The notes under the pieces: generated by a model
Databases searched by the model: none
What the model was told of the DNA's origin: nothing
The model's input: the letters and a program-made list of their open reading frames with translations, nothing else
Assembly: GCF_034314085.1 (NCBI RefSeq)
Contig: NZ_JAVIWI010000001.1
Coordinates: 1,116,001-1,180,000, forward strand
Length of the DNA: 64,000 nt
Direction: 5' to 3'
Source of the DNA: Undibacterium sp. 5I1
GTDB taxonomy: Bacteria > Pseudomonadota > Gammaproteobacteria > Burkholderiales > Burkholderiaceae_D
Shown: positions 1-6,778 of the stretch, piece after piece
How the letters are laid out: every line of letters starts with the position of its first letter
Position numbering within the stretch: position 1 is the first letter of the stretch
Position numbers and translations under genes: made by a program

Positions 1-50
1 GTTAGTGAGATTAGGATATTGTGTGTTTGCATCTGTGTTTGCATGCGTAT

Positions 51-117
51 GTGGAAGGATTGCCTGGCAAGGTGTTGTATTCATTAAAAATTACAACAGA
101 CCCGGCAATCCTTCCAC
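51..117. repeat. Long inverted repeat (hairpin), left edge
   Basis: A 14-base arm (GTGGAAGGATTGCC, 51-64) is perfectly complementary to 104-117, and a 7-base inner arm (TGTTGTA, 73-79) pairs with 92-98. No convincing gene covers it; the short ORFs here have no ribosome site and no recognisable product. It could be a structured RNA, a terminator-like element or a replication or recombination site of element 1. The sequence cannot decide between these. Confidence 0.6.
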
Positions 118-294
118 TTTCTCTCGACGTCAATCAAACGTTGAACAACAATCGGCACATCGCCGTTTTATATTCAGCAGCCTGTGCCACTACACACAAG
201 CCACCGTCTCGCCTACACAGAAAAGCTCATAGCGGACACAGTTATTGTAGTCCAGACCCACTAGACCCAAGGAACCCAAGCTTTAATTTGCCAC

Positions 295-324
295 TTGCAA
301 GATAAGTCACGGCTGAGCTATAAT
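295..324 (+). promoter_or_regulatory. Operator-promoter, copy 1 (variant)
   Basis: The palindrome variant AAGTCA-CGGC-TGAGCT (304-319) runs into TATAAT at 319-324. A weak -35 (TTGCAA, 295-300) lies 18 bases upstream. No gene starts within 590 bp downstream, but two terminators follow, so it may drive a short non-coding RNA. Confidence 0.55.
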
Positions 325-330
325 CCTGAC

Positions 331-623
331 CATATTGTTTGCCGTTATGTCCCTTGAGCCTGAAACTAGGCTTTAAACAGAGTCGGGAGTGAGTTGGTCT
401 TTTGGGGGATTTGTTCTTAAATGTGGGGTTGCCATACGCAGAGAAGCTTCTGATGTGGCCCTAGCAAGAACGAATCTCTCCTTACTTTTCTATAGCGTTG
501 TTGGCTAAGGGGGGTAAGGGGGGATTTGTTCTTTCCTAGGGTTCCTCATCAGAGGGCAGTTGTAATTCTTCTTGAATGCTGAAATTGTATCCAGAGTCCT
601 TGTAACCCAAGGACTTTTGTTTT
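331..623 (+). ncRNA. Candidate non-coding RNA, about 290 nt
   Basis: The interval lies between the promoter at 295-324 and an intrinsic terminator at 595-623. It has no ORF longer than about ten codons with a ribosome site. A short direct repeat (GGGGGATTTGTTCTT) occurs twice, near 403 and 520. A regulatory RNA or a long leader is inferred only from promoter, terminator and lack of coding. Confidence 0.35.
595..623 (+). terminator. Intrinsic terminator
   Basis: An 8-bp stem, AGTCCTTG/CAAGGACT (595-602 with 608-615), has a 5-base loop and is followed by TTTTGTTTT. Confidence 0.7.
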
Positions 624-700
624 AAAAGGCTTTGCCGAGCCGACGGGTTATTCCAAAGTTTTCTACGTACACAAGCCAAGGATTCGACGCCTTGGCTTTT
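620..700. repeat. Diverged repeat, copy A (partner at 2225-2310)
   Basis: This copy shares with 2225-2310 the order AAAGGCTT-like, GAGCxGACGG-like, then TATTCCAAAGTTTT, then GCCTTGGCT near the end. Copy A ends in a terminator hairpin; copy B has lost the T-run. They look like an old duplication of a non-coding element. Confidence 0.4.
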
Positions 701-702
701 TG
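674..702 (+). terminator. Intrinsic terminator, second of a tandem pair
   Basis: An 8-bp stem, AGCCAAGG/CCTTGGCT (674-681 with 690-697), is followed by TTTTT. Together with 595-623 it isolates whatever is transcribed upstream. From 703 to 916 I see nothing coding. Confidence 0.7.
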
Positions 703-916
703 CTTACCAGGCTACAAAAATCGTCGCCGCACTCATCCTTGGCATGCCTGATCCGGTGTGTTTGTTTGGTGATCCTAGGCTTTTACCAAATTGAATCGAA
801 CAAAACTCGAAGGCTGAGCCTAACAAAGTTCGGTTTGGCTCGTTTTAACCCGCCACGCACATGCCAATATCTTCGCTTCATACTTCATACATCGAAACAA
901 CACAACGAAAGAAGAT

Positions 917-1237
917 ATGAACCAGCACCCAAAGCAGCACCTTTATCCGATTATCGATTCAGAGTTCGGCACCCGCTTTTTTGATCAAGACTTAATATAT
1001 GCGATCCAAGAGTGTGACGACGACAGCTTTGCTGATCCGATTGTACGTCAACGGTGCGAAGACGCCGGTTTGAAGCCGATGGTCTGGTCCGAGATGTCGT
1101 TGCATGATCAGGTCATGGCGCAGATTGGTTTCGTTGCTCCACCGCCGCGTCGTGATGTATCGCCGAAAGAAGAACATGTCAGAGAAGAAGCGTGGGCGAC
1201 GAAGGTGATTGCTTCCATCAATGCATTGGGAGAATAA
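917..1237 (+). CDS. Small hypothetical phage protein (106 aa)
   Basis: I do not recognise this protein. It is acidic, with no membrane segment and no clear motif. The ATG at 917 has a GAAAGAAG ribosome site just upstream. It is the first gene of a tight run of three: the next starts 3 bases after its stop and the third 3 bases after that. Position at the left edge of element 1 suggests an accessory, early-type phage gene. Function is unknown. Confidence 0.6.
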   Translation: MNQHPKQHLYPIIDSEFGTRFFDQDLIYAIQECDDDSFADPIVRQRCEDAGLKPMVWSEMSLHDQVMAQIGFVAPPPRRDVSPKEEHVREEAWATKVIASINALGE

Positions 1238-1239
1238 TC

Positions 1240-1383
1240 ATGAGCCTTCCATTCACAAAAGACCGGATCAAGACATACCGCACAATCAGCAAGCGCTTAG
1301 GCGTCCAGGTAGTTGCCAGGCTCTTCGCTGAGTTTAATGTGCCGGTTGAGCTGGCTGTGAAGATTTTGGCAAAGAAGGGCTGA
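1240..1383 (+). CDS. Very small hypothetical protein (47 aa)
   Basis: The ATG at 1240 follows the previous stop by two bases and is preceded by GGGAGAATAATC. The product is basic and mostly helical in outline (RLGVQVVARLFAEF), resembling a single DNA-binding helix pair, but I cannot name a family. An alternative upstream start at 1192 would overlap the preceding gene. Confidence 0.5.
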   Translation: MSLPFTKDRIKTYRTISKRLGVQVVARLFAEFNVPVELAVKILAKKG

Positions 1384-1385
1384 TC

Positions 1386-1493
1386 ATGAAAAGCCTACTT
1401 ACTCTCATCGCAGGCAAATACATCGAAGAGCTGGCGATGTACAGGACACTTCAACGCATAGGCCGTCAGGCTACTCGCAGGCATTACCCTTGA
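1386..1493 (+). CDS. Tiny hypothetical protein (35 aa)
   Basis: A short reading frame with ATG at 1386 and stop at 1491-1493 lies directly behind the two preceding small genes. It encodes a basic peptide with a hydrophobic start (MKSLLTLIAGKYIEEL). Only its tight spacing supports it. Its 3' end runs into the CAGGC-rich stretch, so the coding status is uncertain. Confidence 0.35.
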   Translation: MKSLLTLIAGKYIEELAMYRTLQRIGRQATRRHYP

Positions 1494-1610
1494 CCCTTGC
1501 AGGCTGTAGGCACTACCGGTTAGGACGGTAGGCTTTCAGGCTCATCACGCTCTCAGGCCGTATGCGCTCAGGCTAATGAATCACTTCTACATAGATCTCA
1601 CGCTACAGGC
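1467..1610. repeat. Cluster of seven CAGGC(T) repeats
   Basis: CAGGC occurs at 1467, 1478, 1500, 1537, 1554, 1569 and 1606, with further TAGGC variants between. Spacing is irregular (about 11-37 bases). The surrounding 1494-1868 holds no gene I can support. The repeats could be protein-binding sites or an origin-like iteron array, but spacing is too irregular for a firm call. Confidence 0.35.
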
Positions 1611-1868
1611 TATGTACTTTGCTAAAGATGCCAAGGATTAGGGCACAGCATTCTCACTTCCAATTATCACTCTTACGCCAATACAGAAACACGGTAAGTC
1701 ACTTAATCGTTTTCTCGTATATGCGAGCCAATTAAACGCCTTGGCCATTCTTGATTTGTAGCCATCGAGCTTGCCTGCCGCCGCTGACTAACGCCTGAGT
1801 GTGATCGTCATACTTCAGTTGTCGAGCAAATAACAACGACCGCAACTAATTAACCTTACGGAGAACCT

Positions 1869-2096
1869 ATGACTAAGCCACTTATCGTCGCATCAAACGC
1901 TATTGCAGCACCTACATGGACACATCAGGACCTCTATTTAGCGTCAAGCCGAGCTGAAGCTGAGCTGGTCGGCACCGATCACTTACAAGAGCAGGAAAAT
2001 GATTACTTAGATGAGATGCAAGAGATGGCGGACGTGTCTCATACGCGTAGTCGTGGACGCTACTTGCGTAGTGCCAAGCTTAATCACATGCATTAA
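1869..2096 (+). CDS. Small hypothetical acidic protein (75 aa)
   Basis: ATG at 1869 has a clear ACGGAG ribosome site at normal spacing. The middle of the protein is rich in Glu and Asp with helical character (EAELVGTDHLQEQENDYLDE). No family is recognised. An intrinsic terminator follows 17 bases after the stop, so this appears to be a single-gene unit or the end of one. Confidence 0.55.
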   Translation: MTKPLIVASNAIAAPTWTHQDLYLASSRAEAELVGTDHLQEQENDYLDEMQEMADVSHTRSRGRYLRSAKLNHMH

Positions 2097-2112
2097 GCCT
2101 GAATGATTGAAC

Positions 2113-2146
2113 TAGGGTAGGGCGCATCGGTCGCCCCTATTGTTTT
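2113..2146 (+). terminator. Intrinsic terminator
   Basis: The GGGCG/CGCCC stem (2120-2124 with 2132-2136), extended by outer TAG/CTA pairs, is followed by TTGTTTT. It lies just after the 75-aa gene. Confidence 0.55.
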
Positions 2147-2224
2147 AGCAAGACTTTTCCAAGGCGACATTATTTGCAATAGAAGGCTTTGCCTTGGCGA
2201 CGATATTTATCAAGATTTTCATGT

Positions 2225-2310
2225 AGGTAAAGCTGAGCGAAGCCGACAGAATATTCCAAAGTTTTATTAAGCGCCTAGGGAGCGGCGTGAAAGATGCCTT
2301 GGCTAATTGC
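2225..2310. repeat. Diverged repeat, copy B (partner at 620-700)
   Basis: It shares TATTCCAAAGTTTT and a following GCCTTGGCT with 620-700. A nearby inverted repeat, CCAAGGC/GCCTTGG (about 2159-2165 and 2190-2196), uses the same words. From 2147 to 2542 I see no gene I would defend; an ORF at 2307-2546 has no ribosome site and cuts across these structures. Confidence 0.4.
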
Positions 2311-2536
2311 CACCCGCCGACGTCGCCTTGGTGTCGTCAAATTGCTTAAATCCTAGGAAGTGCAAGTCGATCGGCAATCGTCACGTTGCCGCAGTCATTC
2401 CAGATATCACACTATATAAATACATGATGCGCGTATGCGTGCGAATAACATTAAATAACGGTAAAAGTAAAGATATATTTTGCATGTACCATATTTACAA
2501 CGATAAAATAAATAAACATTTTCGTGCAAATAGTTG

Positions 2537-2565
2537 TTGCACATAAGTCGGTACTGACTTATAAT
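2537..2565 (+). promoter_or_regulatory. Operator-promoter, copy 2
   Basis: The palindrome AAGTCG-GTAC-TGACTT (2545-2560) overlaps TATAAT at 2560-2565. A weak TTGCAC lies 17 bases upstream at 2537-2542. It would drive the 230-aa gene starting at 2634. Confidence 0.7.
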
Positions 2566-2633
2566 TTAATCACTCGCTAATCACTAGCAAGTAAAAAAAA
2601 CCTAACTTAATTTAATCTAATCGAAAGCACAAA

Positions 2634-3326
2634 ATGTCTACAATCGCAAAAACATCGAAAGTCACAAAAGCAACTACAGCAACAACAAAAGTAGTTAAAA
2701 CACCGAAAGCGAAAAAAGCGGTAGTTGTTGCAGTCGATACAGTGCAAGCGGTAGAGCAAACATTCACTACGCGGTTCGTTGAAGTCTTACAAGCACGTAA
2801 CGCAGAGCAGTACAGCAAAGATACAGACCTTGCAATAAACGCTGTCAAGGGTAGCAAAGCGGTCGACCTTGCTATGTCAAAACCTGAATTTAAAGAAGTG
2901 GCATCCAATTTGCTTAAAAATGCGCGCATTGCAAGCAATAAACAAGATAAGTCTAATTTTATTGCGGTCAAAGTATTAGTCAAGATTGCACATTGCTTGA
3001 ATGCAATCGGTCAAAACATGAAAAGCACACTCGACCCTTATTCGCGCACAATCGCTGAAAACCTGATAGCTTTAAACGGTATCTCAAACAAGTCTTGTCT
3101 AGTATCGTTATCTCGTTCGGTAGAGTATAGCGAACTAGAGCAACAAAGCGCACTTGTAAAGCGCTATAACTGTTCAGCGAATACAGCAGGTACGCAAGCA
3201 AGCTCCACTCGCATGATGCTGCATTACTTAGATATTGCGAACGTGCAAAAATCGAAAAATGGTGACGTTATAACACTCAAAGAGAACGACCGCGCAACTA
3301 CTTTCGCAGCGCTTTTTATTAGCTAA
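2634..3326 (+). CDS. Lysine/alanine-rich-tailed hypothetical phage protein (230 aa)
   Basis: Residues 1-40 are rich in Lys, Ala, Thr and Val, with repeated KTPKAKK-like words typical of nucleic-acid-binding tails of histone H1-like proteins. Residues 45-230 look like a folded helical domain I do not recognise. The gene has its own operator-promoter (copy 2) and is followed by another operator-like palindrome and a strong terminator, so it is a stand-alone unit. A role in DNA or RNA binding is inferred from composition only. Confidence 0.65.
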   Translation: MSTIAKTSKVTKATTATTKVVKTPKAKKAVVVAVDTVQAVEQTFTTRFVEVLQARNAEQYSKDTDLAINAVKGSKAVDLAMSKPEFKEVASNLLKNARIASNKQDKSNFIAVKVLVKIAHCLNAIGQNMKSTLDPYSRTIAENLIALNGISNKSCLVSLSRSVEYSELEQQSALVKRYNCSANTAGTQASSTRMMLHYLDIANVQKSKNGDVITLKENDRATTFAALFIS

Positions 3327-3331
3327 AAAGT

Positions 3332-3347
3332 ACGTCACTGCTGAGCT
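3332..3347. promoter_or_regulatory. Operator palindrome, copy 3 (variant)
   Basis: ACGTCA-CTGC-TGAGCT lies 5 bases after the stop of the 230-aa gene and just before its terminator. The following TATTTA is a poor -10. It may be a regulator site rather than a working promoter. Confidence 0.45.
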
Positions 3348-3353
3348 ATTTAT

Positions 3354-3386
3354 TACCGCTTGCGATACATGCAAGCGGTATTTAAG
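3354..3386 (+). terminator. Intrinsic terminator-like hairpin
   Basis: A perfect 10-bp stem, TACCGCTTGC/GCAAGCGGTA (3354-3363 with 3371-3380), is followed by TTTAAG. From 3387 to 3602 there is no gene; visible there are a TACGTG/CACGTA inverted repeat near 3396-3420 and a direct repeat ATCCTTATAGAA near 3522 and 3554. Confidence 0.6.
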
Positions 3387-3602
3387 TAGTTTGATACGTG
3401 CAAATATATTTTACACGTATGACGCAGAGTATGATATAATTGTGACTGAGAAGTGAAAGTCCTAGAAGAATTGCAGACCCTTGGTGGCCCTGCCTTCCTC
3501 AACTTCCGGCCTCCAAACCACATCCTTATAGAAATCCCAGGATCGCCACATGCCTATCCTTATAGAAGACAAAATATAAGACTTTGACCTCCATAAGTCG
3601 CT

Positions 3603-4466
3603 TTAATCTGAGGTAACTTTTATGCCAACAGAGTGCCATGTGACAAGAGTATATTCAAAGAACTTCTGATTCATTTCAGAGCTGCAAAGTTTAGCCAATT
3701 CTCTGCCAACGTCCGTAAACATGACCGCCCCCATTCTTAGATCATTTTCTATATCTCTGGGAAACTCCAATGCGACCGTTCTCTCGAAATACCTTAACTT
3801 GAAATGTGCGCCTTTTATCTTTAAATTATATCCATTATTAACGCCAAGTGTGACTAGGCCGATTACGTCGAGATGTTGCAGGCTTTTATAATCAAGACCG
3901 CTTTTGGTATAAATATCATTCGTTATATCAAAAACTACTGGCGATATTTCATCATCGAAAGTCCAAGCATACTGACATAGGCTATTGAATAAGGCCGCTT
4001 CAGTTTTATTCAACATTGAGACTAAATTAATTGTTCTCTTTGAAAATGTTCCAGGCGACGTAGCTTCACCCGCTAGTAACTTAGCCCAAAGAGATTGCAT
4101 TTCCTCGTCTGAGACGATATCGCAATGTTTGAAAAAATGGCTAATCCAATCGTTATCCATTTCTTCAGGCTTGGCGTCAGGTGGAAGCATTTCGATAGCA
4201 GAGGCTAAAATAGCCTCGATATTTTTCTGGCTCTTTTCTCGCTGTTTAATAAATGTAGAAATAGCCCTTTCTTGTATTTCGGTAAGCTCAATTTGAGATT
4301 TCAGCTCAATCTTATTTGCTTCGGCCTGCGCTTTAGCGATACGTATAATTTGATAAGGTTCAGCGACCATACCAATGGCGCTACTGACTTTTTCTATCAA
4401 AACTGGCCCCATTTTTGAGAGCGGCACTGCTAATGAGCCAAGAATGGCGCCTGTTACCGGGTCCAT
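3603..4466 (-). CDS. DUF2806-type protein, possible phage-encoded defence or exclusion gene
   Basis: The 287-aa product has a hydrophobic N-terminus (GAILGSLAVPLSKMGP), a charged helical stretch (residues about 45-80) and a core with DDWISHFF, SDEEMQSLWAKLLAGEA and SPGTFSKRTINLV. These words match the DUF2806 family as I know it. The ATG at 4466 has a GGAG ribosome site. It stands alone on the minus strand between plus-strand units and looks more AT-rich than its neighbours, like an acquired accessory gene. The biochemical function is unknown; a defence or exclusion role is inferred only from this setting. Confidence 0.7.
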   Translation of the reverse strand: MDPVTGAILGSLAVPLSKMGPVLIEKVSSAIGMVAEPYQIIRIAKAQAEANKIELKSQIELTEIQERAISTFIKQREKSQKNIEAILASAIEMLPPDAKPEEMDNDWISHFFKHCDIVSDEEMQSLWAKLLAGEATSPGTFSKRTINLVSMLNKTEAALFNSLCQYAWTFDDEISPVVFDITNDIYTKSGLDYKSLQHLDVIGLVTLGVNNGYNLKIKGAHFKLRYFERTVALEFPRDIENDLRMGAVMFTDVGRELAKLCSSEMNQKFFEYTLVTWHSVGIKVTSD

Positions 4467-4647
4467 ATTTTCTCCAATTAAATAAATTGAAATTCATTTT
4501 AGCATTTGGTAAAAGTCAACGCTTTAATCTCAGATTGCCATTAATGAAAGTCGCTAACTAGCAGGCTTTCAAAATTTGATCACACCTCCGACGACTACAA
4601 TCCACCTGAAATGCGGGTGTCCGTGTTCACGATAATGGGGAATCACG

Positions 4648-5280
4648 ATGATCTTTGGAGTCTTAAATCAAAAAGGTGGGGTTGGCAAAACAACCTTATC
4701 AATCAATCTGGCGGCGGAGCTGGCGCGTTATGGGGAACGTGTACTGGTGATCGATGCAGATCCACAACAGAGCGCAACCGCCTGGCAAGCGCAACGTTTT
4801 GCAGAGCCACTATTCGTCGTCGTGGGGAAACCTACCGCGACCATTCATAAAGAAATCGACATGATGAGTAAAGGCTATGATCAGGTCATCATTGATGGAC
4901 CTGCCAGAGTAACCGACATGACGCGCTCCGCGATTATGGCTTGTGATGTTGTGATCGTGCCGGTGCAGCCGTCACCCTATGATGTCTGGGCCAGCGAGGA
5001 GGTAATCAAGCTCATTCAGGAAGCGGTCGTGTACAAGGAAAAGCTGAAATGCTGCATTGTGATTAATCGCAAAATCGCAAACACAGCCATCGGGCGCGAT
5101 GTACGAGAAGCGCTGGCGACCTACGGCGTTAAGGTGTTGAACGCTTCCGTGACGCAACGCGTTGCATTTGCAGAAGCGGCAGCAGAGGGCAAGACCGTGT
5201 ATGAGGTGGACGAAGGTAGCCAGGCGTCAATAGAAATGGCAGATTTACTACATGAGCTGATGGAGTTTGCAAATGAGTAA
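4648..5280 (+). CDS. parA: ParA-type partition ATPase
   Basis: This 210-aa protein is a deviant Walker-type ATPase: KGGVGKTT near residues 9-16 (P-loop with the signature lysine), VIDADPQQ near residue 38, and IIDGPA near residue 78. Such proteins use ATP-dependent DNA binding to segregate low-copy plasmids. The length fits the small ParA class that works with ribbon-helix-helix partners, and exactly such a gene overlaps its end by eight bases. The ATG at 4648 has a GGGG ribosome site. It looks more GC-rich than its neighbours. Partition genes on a phage suggest a plasmid-like lifestyle now or in the past. Confidence 0.88.
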   Translation: MIFGVLNQKGGVGKTTLSINLAAELARYGERVLVIDADPQQSATAWQAQRFAEPLFVVVGKPTATIHKEIDMMSKGYDQVIIDGPARVTDMTRSAIMACDVVIVPVQPSPYDVWASEEVIKLIQEAVVYKEKLKCCIVINRKIANTAIGRDVREALATYGVKVLNASVTQRVAFAEAAAEGKTVYEVDEGSQASIEMADLLHELMEFANE

Positions 5281-5497
5281 GAAGATTAGTTTTGGAACTC
5301 GCGCAACCTTACCGACGCCAGATCAGTGGGTAGAGAGCAAGCAGGTTGTCGTAGTGGAAGCAGAACCGACCAAGCGACTGACATTGGATCTACCTAAGTC
5401 GCTACATGGTCGATTTAAGGCGGCTTGTGCGCTTAGTGGAGAGTCAATGTTGGAGGTTATTTTGAAGCACCTTGAGGAGAAATACCCTCCAGGCTAG
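5273..5497 (+). CDS. Ribbon-helix-helix partner of ParA (ParG/CopG-like)
   Basis: The 74-aa product has an unstructured N-terminal arm and a C-terminal [20 protein letters not shown] segment typical of a ribbon-helix-helix: a beta strand of alternating residues and then two helices. Proteins of this type bind the centromere, repress the partition operon and stimulate ParA. Its ATG overlaps the stop of parA, so the two are translationally coupled. It converges with and overlaps the 117-aa gene on the other strand by about 40 bases. The centromere site is not identified. Confidence 0.75.
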   Translation: MSKKISFGTRATLPTPDQWVESKQVVVVEAEPTKRLTLDLPKSLHGRFKAACALSGESMLEVILKHLEEKYPPG

Positions 5498-5810
5498 GCT
5501 TCTCAAAGAGTAGTTGCGCTCGCCATGTCTGGGCAGAAGCTTTGCCAAATACGTCAAGCTCTAGTCCAGACAGAATGATGAACTCGGCGCCCATGTGAAT
5601 GACCGCTGCGTCTACCAGTGGAGGAATTAAGTCTTGATTGGCAGAGCCATGTGAGACATCGTATAGGTTCGCCTGGTGAAGTCGGCGACGTAGAAGAGGG
5701 TTCTTACACTCACCGAATGCAAGCTCGCCCAGAACCGGATAGACCATCGAGTGACGCCATTTAGGAATTAGCTTACCGTCTTCCCACAGTCTAGTCACCC
5801 AAGCTTTCAT
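5457..5810 (-). CDS. SOS-controlled small phage protein (117 aa), possible antirepressor
   Basis: I do not recognise this protein family. The start at 5810 is chosen because GAGGCG sits at ribosome-site distance; an upstream frame continues but would run through the promoter. Directly upstream is a near-consensus LexA box overlapping the -10, so expression should rise after DNA damage. In temperate phages such genes include antirepressors (for example Tum of phage 186), but no homology is claimed. The last 41 bases overlap the end of the ParG-like gene. Confidence 0.65.
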   Translation of the reverse strand: MKAWVTRLWEDGKLIPKWRHSMVYPVLGELAFGECKNPLLRRRLHQANLYDVSHGSANQDLIPPLVDAAVIHMGAEFIILSGLELDVFGKASAQTWRAQLLFEKPSLEGISPQGASK

Positions 5811-5837
5811 ATTCGCCTCATTTAAATCACTTGGCGA

Positions 5838-5861
5838 ATTATACTGTGAATATATACAGTA
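5838..5861 (-). promoter_or_regulatory. LexA (SOS) box over a minus-strand promoter
   Basis: TACTGT-N8-ACAGTA at 5842-5861 is a full palindrome. It differs from the E. coli LexA consensus at only two bases of the N8 centre. On the minus strand the -10 TATAAT (5843-5838) overlaps it and leads to the 117-aa gene starting at 5810. Confidence 0.8.
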
Positions 5862-5862
5862 G

Positions 5863-6129
5863 TTACCAGATCTCCGCAAATTGAGTCGTCGGGACATCTT
5901 GAGAGATTGGCTTCATGTCTTGGTCAAGCTCAACCCACATGCCAGAAGCCACGCGAGCAACGACGCCAGCAATTTGCTGATCGAGAGTGTGGTTATTCTT
6001 GCTTTTTCTAAGCTCCACAGTGCCGTCGTCATAGTGATGAAAGAATTGAAGGTCTTTCGTCACTTCGAGCCACTTGATCGTGTTCGGAAAATGCAGACCT
6101 TCTTTATACGTAAAGAAGCGGGAAGGCAT
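5863..6129 (-). CDS. Hypothetical protein (88 aa)
   Basis: The start at 6129 overlaps the stop of the upstream 63-aa gene (TAATG), which supports translational coupling and this start. The soluble product has mixed strands and helices and several Trp and His residues. No family is recognised. It ends just before the LexA-box promoter of the next gene. Confidence 0.6.
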   Translation of the reverse strand: MPSRFFTYKEGLHFPNTIKWLEVTKDLQFFHHYDDGTVELRKSKNNHTLDQQIAGVVARVASGMWVELDQDMKPISQDVPTTQFAEIW

Positions 6130-6320
6130 TATTTTTTTACAAACATTGAACCGATTATTATGAGCGCAATAAAAAAAATCATTACGTAGCCAAACCAACG
6201 CACGAATTTAAGTGGAGCCTTGTCCAGTTCGGTCTTGTCGGGTCGAGCGTTGTATTCTCTCGATTTTTTAATTGCCCCAATAATTGCGAAAATGACAATG
6301 ATGATAAATAGAAAGTGCAT
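6129..6320 (-). CDS. Small two-helix membrane protein (63 aa)
   Basis: Residues 1-16 (MHFLFIIIVIFAIIGA) and 43-60 (FGYVMIFFIALIIIGSMF) are strongly hydrophobic and predicted to span the inner membrane, with a charged loop between. It is coupled to the downstream 88-aa gene and lies 10 bases after the regulator-like gene upstream. Function is unknown; small phage membrane proteins often act in exclusion or lysis timing, but nothing here proves either. Confidence 0.6.
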   Translation of the reverse strand: MHFLFIIIVIFAIIGAIKKSREYNARPDKTELDKAPLKFVRWFGYVMIFFIALIIIGSMFVKK

Positions 6321-6330
6321 ATTATTTTCC

Positions 6331-6618
6331 TTATTGTTTAGCAGACATTTGTTCGATTAGAGCGATTTGCTCCGGTGACAGCTTTCTCAGTTTGGCAAAG
6401 CTCATCTTGCGTTGCTCACGTTGGCTTACCTTATTCTCACGAACGGCAAAGAATTTTGGCGCCAGATCAGCCATTACATTGTCATTACCGATATGGTCGA
6501 TCAAAACTTCCAGCACTTCTTGCTGACTGATTTTGAACTCCTTGGCAATGCCAGCTAAGCGCTCCTGCTTATCTTTGGTCATGATGATGGTGTAGCGTGT
6601 TGTTTCTTTTTCTGTCAT
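6331..6618 (-). CDS. Small DNA-binding-like regulator candidate (95 aa)
   Basis: The product begins MTEKETTRYTIIMTKDKQERL, a strand followed by helices in the style of ribbon-helix-helix or other small regulators, then a basic C-terminal half. The start at 6618 has a GGAGAATG ribosome site; an upstream in-frame ATG at 6651 lacks one. It heads the minus-strand small-gene cluster, with a TATAAT on the minus strand about 35 bases upstream. It is a candidate, among others, for the regulator of the repeated operator. Confidence 0.55.
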   Translation of the reverse strand: MTEKETTRYTIIMTKDKQERLAGIAKEFKISQQEVLEVLIDHIGNDNVMADLAPKFFAVRENKVSQREQRKMSFAKLRKLSPEQIALIEQMSAKQ

Positions 6619-6682
6619 GGCATTCTCCGTGTAGTTTATGGACAAGTGCATTATAGCTGACGTGCATTAGTTAAATTAACGT

Positions 6683-6708
6683 AAAAAAAAGCCCCCAAGT
6701 TGGGGGCT
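6683..6708 (-). terminator. Intrinsic terminator (minus strand)
   Basis: The AGCCCCC/GGGGGCT stem (6690-6696 with 6702-6708), read on the minus strand, ends in eight T residues. It should end transcription of the helicase gene before the small-gene cluster. Confidence 0.75.
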
Positions 6709-6724
6709 GGAGAACAAAAATTCG

Positions 6725-6740
6725 TTGTCAGTGCTGACTT
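6725..6740. promoter_or_regulatory. Operator palindrome, copy 4
   Basis: TTGTCA-GTGC-TGACTT lies between the end of the helicase gene and its terminator. Read on the plus strand it is followed by TTATTATG, a possible -10 that would give an antisense transcript into the helicase gene. Unlike the other copies it has no plus-strand gene downstream. Confidence 0.45.
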
Positions 6741-6778
6741 ACTTATTATGCGCCAACGTAATTCACAAAGCAAGCGGT

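Noticed and set aside
5..305. Two overlapping ORFs of 75 and 94 codons at the left edge
   Set aside because: No ribosome site, low-complexity products, and the long hairpin at 51-117 lies inside them; structure explains the sequence better than coding.
700..984. 94-codon ORF upstream of the first small gene
   Set aside because: Starts in the T-run after a terminator, overlaps the better supported gene at 917 and has no family resemblance.
2307..2546. 79-codon ORF
   Set aside because: No ribosome site, and it ends inside operator-promoter copy 2 after crossing repeat-rich non-coding sequence.
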